Shown: positions 26,291-37,218, counted from the first letter of the stretch. The stretch: DNA of 64,000 bases from Thermosporothrix hazakensis (GCF_003253565.1 NZ_QKUF01000001.1:1011867-1075866), one strand, 5' to 3'. The notes: generated by a model from the sequence alone, not told the origin. Translations and numbers: made by a program.

Positions 26291-26329
26291 CACCTTCGGC
26301 CAGAGTGACGAGCGGTCGAAGGTGTTTTT
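26291..26329 (+). terminator. Rho-independent terminator upstream of fgd
   Basis: CACCTTCG (26291-26298) pairs with CGAAGGTG (26317-26324), followed by five T. It can end the YcaQ-like transcript or act as an attenuator before fgd, whose start is 40 bases away. Confidence 0.75.
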
Positions 26330-26368
26330 CCCCTTTTATTGGGATAAGCATTGGAGGAATCACAAAAA

Positions 26369-27382
26369 ATGGCACGCTTTCCATTAAAGCTTGGATATAA
26401 AGCATCAGCCGAACAATTTGGCCCTCAACATCTGCTTGATCTGGCAATTGAAGCAGAGAACAATGGTTTTGATAGCGTCTGGATCAGCGACCACTTCCAG
26501 CCGTGGCGTCACACCGACGGACATGCCCCGTTCGCACCTTCCTGGATGGCCGCTGTTGGCCAGCGCACAAAGCGGATTGTGCTTGGCACCAGCGTTTTAA
26601 CGCCAACTTTTCGGTATCAACCAGCGGTGGTAGCGCAGGCGTTTGGCACGCTTGGAGTGCTGACCCCCGGTCGTATCATCCTGGGCGTAGGATCAGGTGA
26701 AGCGCTCAATGAGATCGCTGTTGCCAATATTGAATGGCCATCGGCGAAAGAACGTCTTGCCCGTCTTGGAGAGTCGGTAGAACTTATTCGCCGCCTCTGG
26801 ACTGAAGATCTGGTCACATTTGACGGCAAGTATTACCATACACGCAATGCAACCATTTATGATAAGCCTTCACAGCCGATACCTATTTATATGGGTGCCG
26901 GGGGACCTGTTGCAGCAAAACTTGCGGGTCGTCTGGGAGATGGCTTCATCTGTACCTCAGGAAAGGGCGATGAGCTCTATCGGGATAAATTGATACCGGG
27001 ATTAGACGCAGGCGCGAAAGCAGCCGGGAGAGATCCCGAGCAGATCGAGCGCATGATTGAGATAAAGGTTTCCTTCGATACCGACCGGGATCGCGCCCTG
27101 AAAGATACCCGTATCTGGGCCGCTCTGGCGCTGCCAGCAGAAGATAAAGTTGCGATTCATGATCCCCGGGAGATGGAGCGCAAAGCCGAAGAGGTTGCAG
27201 ATCAGGCCCATCGTCGCTGGCTCGTTTCCAATGACCCAGAAGAACATATTGAGCAGATCCGCCCGTATATTGAGCTTGGTTTTACACATCTGGTCTTCCA
27301 TGCTCCGGGCAATGATCAGTCGCGCTTCCTGAAACTCTATGCGAAAGAAATTTTGCCCAGATTACGTCAGCGCTGGGGCTAA
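26369..27382 (+). CDS. fgd: F420-dependent glucose-6-phosphate dehydrogenase
   Basis: 337 residues. The protein follows actinobacterial Fgd1 closely along its length: [22 protein letters not shown] (with the catalytic His), [37 protein letters not shown] and, at the end, LVFHAPG. The enzyme oxidises glucose-6-phosphate to 6-phosphogluconolactone and reduces coenzyme F420. It implies that the host makes F420, although no F420 synthesis gene is in the window. The ATG at 26369 has GGAGG upstream. It is a single gene between a terminator and the secA promoter. Confidence 0.9.
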   Translation: MARFPLKLGYKASAEQFGPQHLLDLAIEAENNGFDSVWISDHFQPWRHTDGHAPFAPSWMAAVGQRTKRIVLGTSVLTPTFRYQPAVVAQAFGTLGVLTPGRIILGVGSGEALNEIAVANIEWPSAKERLARLGESVELIRRLWTEDLVTFDGKYYHTRNATIYDKPSQPIPIYMGAGGPVAAKLAGRLGDGFICTSGKGDELYRDKLIPGLDAGAKAAGRDPEQIERMIEIKVSFDTDRDRALKDTRIWAALALPAEDKVAIHDPREMERKAEEVADQAHRRWLVSNDPEEHIEQIRPYIELGFTHLVFHAPGNDQSRFLKLYAKEILPRLRQRWG

Positions 27383-27525
27383 ACAGATCATAAATCGGGA
27401 GACGGAAGGATCACCCTTCCGCCTTCCCCCTCTTCCTCATTTCCCCGTTCAAGAATGCACCCATCATAGCGGTCATAAAGCCAAAGCAGAACAAAGAAAA
27501 ACGTATGTGCTAAACTGAGCATCCG

Positions 27526-27534
27526 TGGTATAAT
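27526..27534 (+). promoter_or_regulatory. Extended -10 promoter of secA
   Basis: TGGTATAAT forms an extended -10 (TG-n-TATAAT). No good -35 is seen at the usual distance. Transcription would start near 27541, giving a leader of about 85 bases before secA. Confidence 0.6.
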
Positions 27535-27625
27535 AGGCACGAAATCCATTGCATCACCCGGAGTTTTCATTTCCAACACTATTACCAACAGCACCGATGC
27601 CGGTCAGTAGGAGAAAACAGACACT

Positions 27626-30600
27626 ATGCAACTTCTAAGCAAACTACTGGGAGACCCCAATAAACGAGAAATAAAGAGTATTCAGCCTATCATTGATAAG
27701 ATCAATGCCTTAGAACCGGAACTAAAAAAACTCTCTGATGAGGAACTGGCCGGAAAAACCGCTGAGTTCCGCTCACGGCTTTCTCTCCATCTCAAAGGCG
27801 GCCTGGTGCTGGAAGACGAGCTCGTACAGCTCTTCCGTGAGGCACTCGATAAAGTAGAGCCGCTTGCCAGGAAATGTACAGATGACCAACTCCGTGCGGC
27901 AATTACCGAGTACCGGCAGAAAATCGACCGCAAAAAAGATGCAGAAACTGAATTAAAAGATCACCTTCAGGATCTCCTTTCGGAAGGCTTTGAGGAGGCT
28001 TATACAAAACTCTCTCCTATCCTCAATGAGCTTCGCGTCAATGCTGCAATGGATCTTGCCGAAGAGCGTCAGGAATGGCCCGATGAGGCGTCAGACCCCA
28101 AAAAGACCACCTTCGCCCTGCTGACCGAAGTGGAACCACTGCTCAAAGATATTGATGAGGATGAGCGCAATGAAGCTTTCGAGACAGCCTGGTCGGCATA
28201 CGAGAAAACGCGTTCCTCCGGTCAAATCACTGATGAGAATGCTGACCGCTACATGGAGCTGTTCTTCCTCACCATCCTCAATCACATGCAGGAAGAACTG
28301 ATTGCGCTGAAGGCCGAAGAGATGGACGCACTGCTCCCGAACATGGTGAAGCGCTATCGTACAGGTGAGACGCTGGACGACCTGCTTCCCGAAGCCTTCG
28401 CGGTTGTCCGTGAGACTGGCCGCCGCGTGATTAATATGCGCCACTATGATGTGCAGCTCATCGGTGGCTACGTGCTCCATCAGGGCAAGATCGCCGAGAT
28501 GCGAACCGGTGAAGGTAAGACGCTGGTCGCAACCGCTCCGGTCTATCTGAACGCGCTGACCGGAAAAGGAGTCCATGTCGTGACGGTCAACGACTACCTT
28601 GCACGGCGTGACGCCGAATGGATGGGCAACATTTATCGCTTCCTCGGCCTGACAGTCGGCATTCTGGTAAATGCGATTGAGCCGTACACACCAGAGCGTA
28701 AAGCAGCCTATCAGGCGGATATTACCTATGGCACCAACAACGAGTTTGGGTTCGATTATCTGCGTGATAATATGGCAACCTCGCTCGAGCAGACCGTACA
28801 GCGTGAACTCAACTTCGCAATTGTTGACGAGGTCGATAATATCCTGATCGACGAAGCACGTACGCCGTTGATCATCTCTGGCCCCGGCGAAGAGCCAACC
28901 GAGATGTATGCACAGTTCGCACGCTGGGCCCCACGCCTGAAAGAAGAGCTCGACTACACGGTTGATGAGAAACACCGCGCCGTCATGCTGACAGAAGCAG
29001 GCATTGACAAAATTGAGAAGATGGCCGGTATCGACAACATCTATGCTGAAGAGAACCTGGATATGACGCGCTATATGGAGAACGCGCTGAAAGCCGAGAT
29101 TCTCTATAAGCGTGACCGTGACTATATTGTCAAAGATGGCGAAGTCGTGATCGTCGACGAGTTCACAGGCCGCCAGATGCCGGGACGCCGCTATAGCGAG
29201 GGCCTGCATCAGGCAATCGAGGCAAAGGAAGGCGTGAAGGTACAGCGTGAAAACCACACGCTCGCGACCATCACCTTTCAGAACTACTTCCGCCTGTATA
29301 ACAAGCTGGCTGGTATGACCGGTACCGCTCTCACCGAGGCCGAAGAATTCCACAAGATCTACTCGCTGGACGTCATCGTCATCCCGACGAACAAGCCAAT
29401 GATCCGCCGCGATATGCCAGACCTGATCTTCCGTAATCAGGAAGCCAAGTACCGCGCGATCGTCAACGAGATTAAAGAACGTCACGAGGCAGGTCAGCCT
29501 GTCCTGGTCGGTACAACCTCGGTCGAGATCTCCGAAATGCTCTCCGCCATGCTGGAACGCGAAGGGATTGAGCATAACGTCTTGAACGCCAAACACCACG
29601 AACGTGAGGCACATATTGTCGCTCAGGCCGGTCGGAGTGGTGCGGTTACGATCGCCACAAACATGGCCGGTCGTGGTACCGATATCCTGCTTGGCGGCAA
29701 TCCAGAAGGATACTTTGATACGATCCTGCGCAAACACGCCGAATCGGTCAGCTTTATTCGCGACATGCCCACCCGCTCTGAAGAAGAGCGTGAGGAGAAG
29801 GAAGAGGCAATCCGCGATTATATCGCGAATATGAGCGAAGAGGAAAAGCAGGAGCTCTTTCAACAGAAGATCAAGGAGTGCGAGGAAGATCGCAAGCGGG
29901 TTATCGAGCTTGGCGGCCTTTATATCATTGGTACCGAACGCCACGAATCGCGCCGTATTGATAACCAGCTTCGTGGTCGTGCCGGACGTCAGGGTGACCC
30001 CGGCGAGTCGCGTTTCTTCCTGGCGCTGGATGATGAACTGATGCGCCGCTTCGCCGCCGATCGTGTCTCTGGCCTGATGGAAAAAGCCGGGATGGAAGAT
30101 ATTCCGCTGGAAAGCAAGATCTTCACCCGCTTTATCGAGAACGCACAGCGCCAGGTTGAAGGCTACAACTTTGACCTCCGTAAACATGTGGTGGAATATG
30201 ACGACGTGATCGCACAGCAGCGTGCCGTCATCTATGCTGATCGCCGCACGATTCTCGAACATGGCGATATGCATGATCGTATCGTGCACATGATCGAAAA
30301 CGAGGTCGCACAGCTCGTTGAGGCCCACATTCCAGGCCATGCCATCAGCGATGAAGAAGAGCTTGACAGCCTCTTTAAGGCGCTGGAGACCTGGGTCGAG
30401 CTTCCCGAAGAGATCGTTCCAGACAATATCCACGCGCTGCAAAAAGATAAGCTGAAAAAGGAGCTCATCGAGCTGGTGGTCAACCACTACGAGCAACGTG
30501 CCCAGGAGCTTCGCACGCAGGCAAAAGCACAGGGCCTGACGATTGACCCCATCCGCGAGCTTGAGCGTACCAACCTGCTGCGCATCGTTGATCGCCTGTG

Positions 30601-31036
30601 GATGGATCATATCGACGCGCTGGACCTGATGCGTGCGGGTATCGGCCTGCGCAGTGTCGGTCAGCGTGATCCTCTGGTCGAGTTTAAGAACGAGGCCTAT
30701 ATGATGTTTGAAGAGCTTAAACGAGCCATTCAACGTCATACCGTCGATAACCTGCTGAAGCTGCTGCGCAATGAGGTCACGATCCAGGTCAATCGACCGG
30801 AGCCGCCGCGCCGCATTCCGCGCAATGTACAGACAAACGCCGAGGCCATTGCTGAGGCCAGTGGTCAGGCCAAAAGCGACGAGACAAAGCAGCCCGTAAA
30901 AACACGCTCAAACAGCCACCGTCAGAACGGGCAGCGAACGCCTGCTCCAGCTGCACGTAGCCTGCCCAAAGTCGGGCGCAATGATCCCTGTCCCTGTGGC
31001 AGCGGAAAAAAATACAAGCGCTGTCACGGCGCATAA
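27626..31036 (+). CDS. secA: Preprotein translocase ATPase SecA with an N-terminal insertion
   Basis: 1136 residues against about 840-900 in most bacteria. SecA drives secretory proteins through SecYEG. Seen are MRTGEGKTL (Walker A), [20 protein letters not shown] (Walker B), [28 protein letters not shown], the preprotein-binding and scaffold regions, and the terminal zinc motif [19 protein letters not shown]. An insertion of about 195 residues (53-246) sits between the N-terminal [16 protein letters not shown] and [13 protein letters not shown]. It is helical and acidic, and part of it ([24 protein letters not shown]) resembles the preceding segment, as if duplicated. The frame is intact throughout. 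An antisense open frame inside it is a shadow. Confidence 0.95.
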   Translation: MQLLSKLLGDPNKREIKSIQPIIDKINALEPELKKLSDEELAGKTAEFRSRLSLHLKGGLVLEDELVQLFREALDKVEPLARKCTDDQLRAAITEYRQKIDRKKDAETELKDHLQDLLSEGFEEAYTKLSPILNELRVNAAMDLAEERQEWPDEASDPKKTTFALLTEVEPLLKDIDEDERNEAFETAWSAYEKTRSSGQITDENADRYMELFFLTILNHMQEELIALKAEEMDALLPNMVKRYRTGETLDDLLPEAFAVVRETGRRVINMRHYDVQLIGGYVLHQGKIAEMRTGEGKTLVATAPVYLNALTGKGVHVVTVNDYLARRDAEWMGNIYRFLGLTVGILVNAIEPYTPERKAAYQADITYGTNNEFGFDYLRDNMATSLEQTVQRELNFAIVDEVDNILIDEARTPLIISGPGEEPTEMYAQFARWAPRLKEELDYTVDEKHRAVMLTEAGIDKIEKMAGIDNIYAEENLDMTRYMENALKAEILYKRDRDYIVKDGEVVIVDEFTGRQMPGRRYSEGLHQAIEAKEGVKVQRENHTLATITFQNYFRLYNKLAGMTGTALTEAEEFHKIYSLDVIVIPTNKPMIRRDMPDLIFRNQEAKYRAIVNEIKERHEAGQPVLVGTTSVEISEMLSAMLEREGIEHNVLNAKHHEREAHIVAQAGRSGAVTIATNMAGRGTDILLGGNPEGYFDTILRKHAESVSFIRDMPTRSEEEREEKEEAIRDYIANMSEEEKQELFQQKIKECEEDRKRVIELGGLYIIGTERHESRRIDNQLRGRAGRQGDPGESRFFLALDDELMRRFAADRVSGLMEKAGMEDIPLESKIFTRFIENAQRQVEGYNFDLRKHVVEYDDVIAQQRAVIYADRRTILEHGDMHDRIVHMIENEVAQLVEAHIPGHAISDEEELDSLFKALETWVELPEEIVPDNIHALQKDKLKKELIELVVNHYEQRAQELRTQAKAQGLTIDPIRELERTNLLRIVDRLWMDHIDALDLMRAGIGLRSVGQRDPLVEFKNEAYMMFEELKRAIQRHTVDNLLKLLRNEVTIQVNRPEPPRRIPRNVQTNAEAIAEASGQAKSDETKQPVKTRSNSHRQNGQRTPAPAARSLPKVGRNDPCPCGSGKKYKRCHGA

Positions 31037-31048
31037 GCCAAAAGACAA

Positions 31049-31088
31049 GACGGGTTCCCACTGAATGAAGAGGGGAACCCGTCTTTTT
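31049..31088 (+). terminator. Rho-independent terminator of secA
   Basis: GACGGGTTCCC (31049-31059) pairs perfectly with GGGAACCCGTC (31073-31083), followed by five T. It starts 12 bases after the secA stop. Confidence 0.95.
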
Positions 31089-31110
31089 CTTCGGCTAGCC
31101 CGTTTCCAGC

Positions 31111-31449
31111 TCAATCCCATGAAGAGGATAAACCCCTGCTTCCTACCACGATTGCATGAACGATGTTTTCCAGCTCATCACAGAGATGCAGTGCTTTGAT
31201 CTCTCGCTCAACCTGTGGGTACAGCTCGCGCTCGCCTTGAGCTGACAAATGCACACTTGCGCTTTTTCACGTTGTCCCTGCCAGGTGCTGGTAAGTGGCT
31301 CCGAAACCCAACCAAAGGCCGCCAGCCGCCTCCTTACCAGCACATTCGGTGCGCCCTTCCTTGCATCGACCGCAGTACAGGCGACAATAGAGTCAGATAT
31401 CCTCTTCCTCTCTGAATATTCGCTTGCTTGTGAGAACTTGCCTCTTCAT
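31111..31449 (-). pseudogene. Possible decayed small gene with frame shifts
   Basis: An AGGAGG site followed by ATG at 31449 opens a frame (MKRQVLTSKRIFREEEDI) that hits a stop. A second frame then reads protein-like (DARKGAPNVLVRRRLAAFGW), and the first frame resumes from about 31260 as VHLSAQGERELYPQVEREI down to a stop at 31111. Start and final stop are in the same frame, 113 codons apart, so two compensating shifts would restore one product. The protein is not recognised. It could also be chance; confidence is low. Confidence 0.3.
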
Positions 31450-31692
31450 TTCGTCCGAGGCCTCCTCACAGGGATACGCCTACCCCCCATGCTGCCAATA
31501 GTGGTGCTGTAACTTAAACAGTTGCTTCTGGGAAAAGAGCGCAGAAACGAGTATCCAGCGACTTCTCATGCTGAACCGGCCTTTTCTTTTCAGATACATA
31601 AGCATTTGGTTATGGATAACCTCAGAATTTGCGAAGTAAAAATATAGACTGCTTGAGCTTCTTCGTGGTACTCTTTTGGTAGAAAACAATCT

Positions 31693-31746
31693 CTGGGGAC
31701 AAAGGAGTCTCCGCCAGGATACAAGGGAGACAAAGGGGTCTCCCTT
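31693..31746 (+). repeat. Two tandem near-identical hairpins before aceA
   Basis: GACAAAGGAGTCTCC (31698-31712) and GACAAAGGGGTCTCC (31729-31743) are copies with one difference, set 31 bases apart. Each lies in a hairpin: GGGGAC/GTCTCC (31695-31712) and the perfect AAGGGAGAC/GTCTCCCTT (31723-31746). They lie about 90-140 bases before aceA and may be a leader element, an operator pair or a REP-like repeat. The rest of 31450-31834 contains no convincing gene. Confidence 0.55.
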
Positions 31747-31834
31747 GCGTCATCCTCACGCGTAGACGCTGGTTTCTACTGTTTGTTGTGCAGCGCTTCA
31801 AAGTTGAAGCATGTAGAGATGAGGAGCATACATC

Positions 31835-33112
31835 ATGACGACTGACTCCCTGGCACAATCCCTTCAAGAACAATGGACACATGATCCTCGCTGGAAAGGG
31901 ATCAAACGTCCCTACAGTGCAGAAGATGTTCTGCGCTTACGCGGCTCCATTTCAATCGAGCACACCCTGGCCCGCCTGGGTGCCGAACGATTATGGCACC
32001 TGCTGAACACTGAACCTTATATTGCAGCACTCGGCGCGTTGACCGGTAATCAGGCTGTCCAGCAGGTAAAGGCTGGACTTAAAGCAATCTATCTCAGTGG
32101 CTGGCAGGTAGCAGCCGATGCCAATCTTGCCGGGCAGATGTATCCGGATCAAAGCCTCTACCCCAGTAACAGCGTTCCCCATGTCGTGAAACGGATCAAT
32201 CAGGCCCTCCAGCGAGCCGACCAGATTCACCATTCCGAGGGCAAAAATGATATCTACTGGTTTGCTCCCATTGTCGCCGATGCCGAAGCCGGGTTCGGTG
32301 GTCCCCTCAATGTCTTTGAGTTGATGAAAGCCATGATTGAAGCCGGGGCTGCAGGCGTTCATTTTGAGGATCAGCTAGCCTCCGAGAAAAAATGCGGGCA
32401 CCTGGGCGGCAAGGTCCTGATCCCGACCAGAGCCGCGATCAAGAACCTGATCTCTGCCCGTCTTGCCGCTGATGTTATGGGCGTTTCCACCATCTTGATT
32501 GCCCGCACCGATGCCAACGCCGCACAGCTTATTACCTCTGATATTGATCCAAACGATCAACCATTTTTAACGGGTGAGCGGACTCCTGAAGGCTTCTTCA
32601 GAACACGGGGAGGCCTTGAGGCTGCAATTGCACGCGGTCTGGCTTATGCTCCCTACTGCGACTTGATCTGGTGCGAAACCTCAACGCCTGATCTGGATGA
32701 GGCCCGCAGTTTTGCCGATGCCATTCATGCACACTATCCCGGCAAACTGCTTGCCTATAACTGTTCACCTTCTTTCAACTGGCGAAAGCACCTCGACGAG
32801 CAAACTATTGCCACCTTTCAGCAGCGTCTCAGTGAAATGGGCTACGTGTTCCAGTTTATCACGCTGGCAGGCTTCCACGCTCTGAATTACAGCATGTTCA
32901 CGCTGGCCCAGAGCTACAAACAGGAGGGCATGGCCGCCTACTCCCGGCTGCAACAGGCAGAGTTCGAGCTTGAGGCGCAGGGATATACAGCGACCAGGCA
33001 TCAGCGCGAAGTCGGGACGGGTTATTTCGACGAGGTGGCGCAGGTGATTGCGGGCGGAGAAACCTCTACAGTGGCCCTCACAGGTTCAACTGAAACGACC
33101 CAGTTCCAGTAA
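31835..33112 (+). CDS. aceA: Isocitrate lyase
   Basis: 425 residues. The enzyme splits isocitrate to glyoxylate and succinate in the glyoxylate shunt. The signature KKCGHLGG, with the catalytic Cys near residue 188, is present, preceded by DAEAGFGG and FEDQ and followed by ARTDA, WCETS and NCSPSFNW. The length fits the short bacterial type. GAGGAGC precedes the ATG. Malate synthase, the next step, is encoded 117 bases downstream on the same strand, so the two form a shunt cluster for growth on acetate or fatty acids. Confidence 0.95.
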   Translation: MTTDSLAQSLQEQWTHDPRWKGIKRPYSAEDVLRLRGSISIEHTLARLGAERLWHLLNTEPYIAALGALTGNQAVQQVKAGLKAIYLSGWQVAADANLAGQMYPDQSLYPSNSVPHVVKRINQALQRADQIHHSEGKNDIYWFAPIVADAEAGFGGPLNVFELMKAMIEAGAAGVHFEDQLASEKKCGHLGGKVLIPTRAAIKNLISARLAADVMGVSTILIARTDANAAQLITSDIDPNDQPFLTGERTPEGFFRTRGGLEAAIARGLAYAPYCDLIWCETSTPDLDEARSFADAIHAHYPGKLLAYNCSPSFNWRKHLDEQTIATFQQRLSEMGYVFQFITLAGFHALNYSMFTLAQSYKQEGMAAYSRLQQAEFELEAQGYTATRHQREVGTGYFDEVAQVIAGGETSTVALTGSTETTQFQ

Positions 33113-33142
33113 GACAGACAGTACGCTTCTATGATAAGATGT

Positions 33143-33179
33143 AGGAGTGTGTATCAGTAGACGTGAATAGCACACTCCT
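33143..33179 (+). terminator. Hairpin between aceA and aceB
   Basis: AGGAGTGTG (33143-33151) pairs with CACACTCCT (33171-33179), followed by GCGTCTTTCT. It may be a weak terminator, or a processing or stability element that lowers aceB relative to aceA. Confidence 0.45.
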
Positions 33180-33229
33180 GCGTCTTTCTGTAGTTTGTTC
33201 CCGCACAAGTGATAAAGAAGGACGAAAGT

Positions 33230-34819
33230 ATGACCAGTCAGGAAACTGTACGTTTTCCCGCAGGTATCGAGATCACCGCGCCAATTTCGCCCGCATTTGC
33301 CGAGATCCTGACACCGGCTGCGATGGAATTTGTGGCTCTGCTCTGTCGCACCTTTGAAGGAAGGAGGGCAGATCTTTTACAGCGCCGCGCCGCTCGACAA
33401 GCCGAAATAGATGCCGGAACACTGCCCGACTTTCTTCCCGAAACCGCGCACATTCGCCAGGGCAACTGGACCATTGCGCCCCTGCCCGCAGACCTCCAGG
33501 ATCGCCGCGTTGAAATCACCGGGCCAGTCGATCGCAAGATGATCATTAACGCGCTCAACTCCGGAGCCAAAGTCTTTATGGCCGATTTTGAGGATGCTCA
33601 CTCACCCACCTGGGCCGGCACCATTGAGGGACAGATCAACGTTCGAGACGCGGTGCGACGCACCATCAGCTATACCAGTCCAGAGGGCAAACACTATCAG
33701 CTCAACGAGCAAACGGCTGTGCTGCTGGTTCGTCCTCGGGGCTGGCACCTGGACGAAAAGCATGTCCTGCTCGATGGGAAACCCATCTCTGGCGGGATCT
33801 TTGATTTCGCGCTCTACTTCTTCCACAACGCGCACGCCCTGCTCGAACGTGGCACAGGCCCATACTTTTATCTGCCCAAACTGGAAAGCCACCTCGAAGC
33901 GCGGCTCTGGAACGATATCTTTAGCAAGGCACAACAAGAACTGGGCATTCCGCAGGGCACCATCAAGGCCACCGTCCTGATTGAAACCATCCTTGCCACC
34001 TTCGAGATGGATGAGATTCTCTACGAGCTTCGCGAGCATTCAGCCGGGCTCAACTGTGGACGATGGGATTACATCTTTAGTGCCATCAAGAAGTTTCGCA
34101 ATCACCCGGACTTCCTGTATCCCGATCGGGCGCAGGTAACCATGACCACACACTTTATGCGCTCCTATACCCTGTTGACTATCAAGACCTGTCATCGGCG
34201 CAACGCTCCTGCTATTGGTGGAATGGCAGCCCAGATTCCGATCAAGCATGATCCTCAGGCCAATGAAGAGGCGCTAGCACGCGTCCGCGAAGACAAGCGC
34301 CGTGAGGCAACTGACGGGCACGACGGCACATGGGTAGCACATCCCGGACTGGTTTCTATAGCGCGGGCCGAGTTTGACGCTGTCCTGAAGGGGCCCAATC
34401 AAATTGAGCGGAAACGCGAGGATGTACAGGTAACCGCCGCCGATCTGCTCAAGGTGCCAGAGGGAACGATCACCGAGGGCGGAGTGCGCAACAATATCAG
34501 TGTCAGCCTGCAATATCTTGAGTCGTGGCTGCGCGGTACTGGCTGCGTGCCGATCAACAATCTGATGGAAGATGCCGCAACGGTTGAGATCTCTCGCGCT
34601 CAGCTCTGGCAGTGGCTCCATCACCCACGGGGAATTCTCGGCGATGGGCGCAAGGTAACGGTTGAGCTATTCCACAGCTTTCTGGATGAAGAGCTTGCTC
34701 GGCTGAAAGCACTACGCGCCGGGCGTTTCGAGGATGCCGCTCGCATCCTCGATGAGCTGGTTACCTCTGCTACCTTCGTTGAGTTTCTGACACTCCCGGC
34801 CTATCGATATCTGGCATAA
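33230..34819 (+). CDS. aceB: Malate synthase A
   Basis: 529 residues. It condenses glyoxylate with acetyl-CoA to malate. Family marks are [58 protein letters not shown] (with the catalytic Arg region and metal-binding Glu), and [16 protein letters not shown]. The ATG at 33230 has an AAGGA site; a GTG at 33209 would add seven residues. It is the second gene of the glyoxylate cluster and meets thrS tail to tail at a strong shared hairpin. Confidence 0.95.
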   Translation: MTSQETVRFPAGIEITAPISPAFAEILTPAAMEFVALLCRTFEGRRADLLQRRAARQAEIDAGTLPDFLPETAHIRQGNWTIAPLPADLQDRRVEITGPVDRKMIINALNSGAKVFMADFEDAHSPTWAGTIEGQINVRDAVRRTISYTSPEGKHYQLNEQTAVLLVRPRGWHLDEKHVLLDGKPISGGIFDFALYFFHNAHALLERGTGPYFYLPKLESHLEARLWNDIFSKAQQELGIPQGTIKATVLIETILATFEMDEILYELREHSAGLNCGRWDYIFSAIKKFRNHPDFLYPDRAQVTMTTHFMRSYTLLTIKTCHRRNAPAIGGMAAQIPIKHDPQANEEALARVREDKRREATDGHDGTWVAHPGLVSIARAEFDAVLKGPNQIERKREDVQVTAADLLKVPEGTITEGGVRNNISVSLQYLESWLRGTGCVPINNLMEDAATVEISRAQLWQWLHHPRGILGDGRKVTVELFHSFLDEELARLKALRAGRFEDAARILDELVTSATFVEFLTLPAYRYLA

Positions 34820-34860
34820 AAAGAACCGGCATCCTCCTGACTCCTTCAGGAGGATGCCGG
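34816..34860. terminator. Strong hairpin between aceB and thrS, terminator of thrS
   Basis: A perfect 15-bp stem (34826-34840 with 34846-34860, CCGGCATCCTCCTGA) has a 5-base loop. On the minus strand it is followed by TTCTTTTT, so it fits thrS best. It begins seven bases after the aceB stop and probably also blocks that transcript. Confidence 0.9.
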
Positions 34861-34871
34861 AATATCAGACC

Positions 34872-36683
34872 TTATGCCTCTTCGTCCCAGAGCGCGAGGC
34901 TCTTCGTACGTACCAGTTCGGATACCTTGTCGATAAACTGCGACAGAGGCACAGCACCGAGATTCTTGTTCGTGCGCAAACGAACCGCGACGGCCTCGGC
35001 TTCGGCCTCTTTATCGCCAACAACAAGCATGTAGGGGATCTTCTGCAACTGCGCATCGCGAACCTTCGCGTTCATGCGCTCGCCGCGAACATCCACATCA
35101 ACCCGAAGCCCGATGGCTTTCAACAGCTCCTGCACCTTATAGGCGTAGTCAGCGTGACGGTCAGCAATCGGAATCACCATCGCCTGCACCGGGGCAAGCC
35201 AGACCGGGAATGCGCCAGCATAGTGCTCGATCAGCATTGCCATAAAGCGCTCTGTCGATCCCGTTACCGCACGGTGGATCATCACCGGACGGTGCGGCTG
35301 GCCGTCTTCGCCGATATACTCCAGCTCAAAGTTCTCGGGCTGGTTGAAATCAAGCTGCACCGTTGAGCACTGCCACTCGCGACCAAGCGCGTCACGGACC
35401 ATAAAGTCAATCTTCGGGCCATAGAACGCGGCTTCACCGATACCAATTTCATACTTCAGGCCTTTCCCCAGCGCAGCATCACGCAAAGCATCCTCTGCGG
35501 CCTGCCAGATCTCGTCACTCCCGATATACTCTTCTTTCTTCTCGGGATCACGCAGCGAGAGACGCACCCAATAATCATTCAGACCATACGTCTTGAAGGC
35601 CTCTAGCGTTAGATCGATCGCCCGGTTAAACTCTTCTTGAACCTGATCGGGGCGCATAAAGACGTGGGCATCATCCTGCGTCAGGCTGCGCACCCGGGCC
35701 AGACCGGAGAGTGTTCCAGCCTTCTCGTATCGGTAGAGCGTGGCGAACTCGGCGTAGCGAATCGGCAGCTCACGATAGCTATGGCGCTGCGATTTATAGA
35801 GCGTGATATGGTGCGGGCAGTTCATTGGCTTCAGAATGTAGGCATCATCCTCAAGCTGCTCCTGTTCGCCCTTCATAACCGGGAACATGTTTTCGCGATA
35901 CGTATACCAGTGGCGCGACGTCTTATACAGGCGCACTTTGCCCAGATGCGACGTCCAGACGTGCTGATAGCCGTGGCGCTCCTGAAGCTCACGCACATAG
36001 CCTTCCATCAGGTGACGCAGCATCTCACCATTCGGGAGGAACATTGGCACACCCGCCGGGAGATCATCATGCATCACAAACAGCTTCAACTCGCGCCCGA
36101 GCTTGCGGTGATCGCGCTTCTGGGCCTCTTCCAGCCGCCAGAGGTACTGGTCAAGCTCTTCCTGTGAGAACCAGGCCGTACCATAGATGCGCTGCAACAT
36201 TGGCTTGTTCTCATCGCCACGCCAGTAGGCACCAGCAACCCGCATCAGCTTAAAGGGACCGATTTGTCCCGTATTCTCAACATGCGGACCACGGCAAAGG
36301 TCAAGGAAGTTCCCCTGTCGATACATGCCGACCTCTGCATCAGGGAGTCCCTCAATAATCTCAACCTTATATACCTGGCCCTTCTGACGGAAGTATTCGA
36401 GCGCCTTTTCACGCGGCCACATCTCATGCACAAACGGATGTTTCGCCTTCACAATGCGCTTCATACGTTTCTCGATTTCCGGCAAATCCTCAGGCGTCAA
36501 CGGACGTGGAAGATCGATATCGTAGTAGAAACCATCTTCAATGGCTGGACCAATCGCGAACCTGGCATCGGGGAATATCTCTTGAACGGCCTCCGCCATC
36601 ACGTGTGCAGCCGAATGGCGCATACGCTGAATAGGCGAATAATGCACCGATTGTTTTTCCAGATCTAATTCAGCGGAAGACAT
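34872..36683 (-). CDS. thrS: Threonyl-tRNA synthetase lacking the TGS domain
   Basis: 603 residues. The usual N-terminal TGS domain of about 60 residues is absent; the protein opens directly into the editing domain (RMRHSAAHVMAEAV, with the H-x-x-x-H zinc-like motif, and FLDLCRGPHVENTG). The class II catalytic core follows, with MNCPHH supplying the zinc Cys, DDAHVFMR, the motif 2 region and the late His in MIHRAVTGSTERF. The anticodon-binding domain closes the protein (QLQKIPYMLVVGDKE). AGGAGAG precedes the ATG, and the T-box terminator ends about 40 bases upstream, so no missing exon-like piece is hidden there. It charges tRNA-Thr. Confidence 0.95.
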   Translation of the reverse strand: MSSAELDLEKQSVHYSPIQRMRHSAAHVMAEAVQEIFPDARFAIGPAIEDGFYYDIDLPRPLTPEDLPEIEKRMKRIVKAKHPFVHEMWPREKALEYFRQKGQVYKVEIIEGLPDAEVGMYRQGNFLDLCRGPHVENTGQIGPFKLMRVAGAYWRGDENKPMLQRIYGTAWFSQEELDQYLWRLEEAQKRDHRKLGRELKLFVMHDDLPAGVPMFLPNGEMLRHLMEGYVRELQERHGYQHVWTSHLGKVRLYKTSRHWYTYRENMFPVMKGEQEQLEDDAYILKPMNCPHHITLYKSQRHSYRELPIRYAEFATLYRYEKAGTLSGLARVRSLTQDDAHVFMRPDQVQEEFNRAIDLTLEAFKTYGLNDYWVRLSLRDPEKKEEYIGSDEIWQAAEDALRDAALGKGLKYEIGIGEAAFYGPKIDFMVRDALGREWQCSTVQLDFNQPENFELEYIGEDGQPHRPVMIHRAVTGSTERFMAMLIEHYAGAFPVWLAPVQAMVIPIADRHADYAYKVQELLKAIGLRVDVDVRGERMNAKVRDAQLQKIPYMLVVGDKEAEAEAVAVRLRTNKNLGAVPLSQFIDKVSELVRTKSLALWDEEA

Positions 36684-36724
36684 CTATTCTCTCCTGGCAT
36701 CTTCACTGTAGCGGACAGAACAAC

Positions 36725-37062
36725 AAAAAAACCCTTTCATCCCCACTGGGACGAAAAGGGCTCAATACTTTCCGTGGTTCCACCCAGATTCTTTCCGCAA
36801 TAACGTATCTCCTTGAGCTCTTCCAATCTCTTCAGAACTCAAGTGAGACCATCTCAAGCGCAGAAAGCACTCGTGGTCAAAACCGTTAACGGGGTTTTAC
36901 CGTGTACCTTACTGTCTCGGTACAGACCTGACAAGGGGTATCTTCTTCTCGGGTTACAGGTACACTTTCAGCCGCCGGTGTATCCTCTCTGAATGTCCTT
37001 GAGTAAGAAGACATGTCTTGTGTCCACGGTCACATTATCTCATTTGCCTACCGGTAGAACAT
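36725..37062 (-). promoter_or_regulatory. T-box riboswitch controlling thrS
   Basis: On the minus strand the conserved T-box sequence GGGTGGAACCACGG occurs at 36785-36772. It can form the antiterminator or yield to the terminator hairpin just downstream (36760-36748 with 36744-36732, then seven T to 36725). Upstream lie about 280 bases of paired structure that contain the AGAGAGGA-type stem I sequence. Uncharged tRNA-Thr should bind and allow read-through. A threonine codon ACC occurs in the stem I region, but I could not fix the specifier with certainty. Confidence 0.92.
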
Positions 37063-37068
37063 ACCTAT

Positions 37069-37098
37069 AGCATACCATAGAGAAGCGCAACCTGTAAA
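37069..37098 (-). promoter_or_regulatory. Probable thrS promoter
   Basis: TTTACA (37098-37093) and TATGCT (37074-37069) on the minus strand are 18 bases apart. The start near 37062 matches the beginning of the T-box leader. Confidence 0.55.
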
Positions 37099-37188
37099 TA
37101 GTTTTTTGTGAGAGAATATCATAGAATTATGACCTTGCAAGCACTTTCAAACGCTGGGGCGAAAGTACTAAGCAAGCGACAAGAAAAT

Positions 37189-37218
37189 TATACAGTGAAG
37201 CGTGCAAAGTGCTATAAT
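37189..37218 (+). promoter_or_regulatory. Probable promoter of the double nitrilase-fold gene
   Basis: A consensus TATAAT (37213-37218) follows TATACA (37189-37194) at 18 bases. Transcription would start about 95 bases before the ATG at 37323, divergent from thrS. Confidence 0.6.

Noticed and set aside
28091..30739. Minus-strand open frame of 882 codons inside secA
   Set aside because: It is a mirror of secA codon usage on the opposite strand. It has no ribosome site, its translation resembles no family, and secA is beyond doubt.
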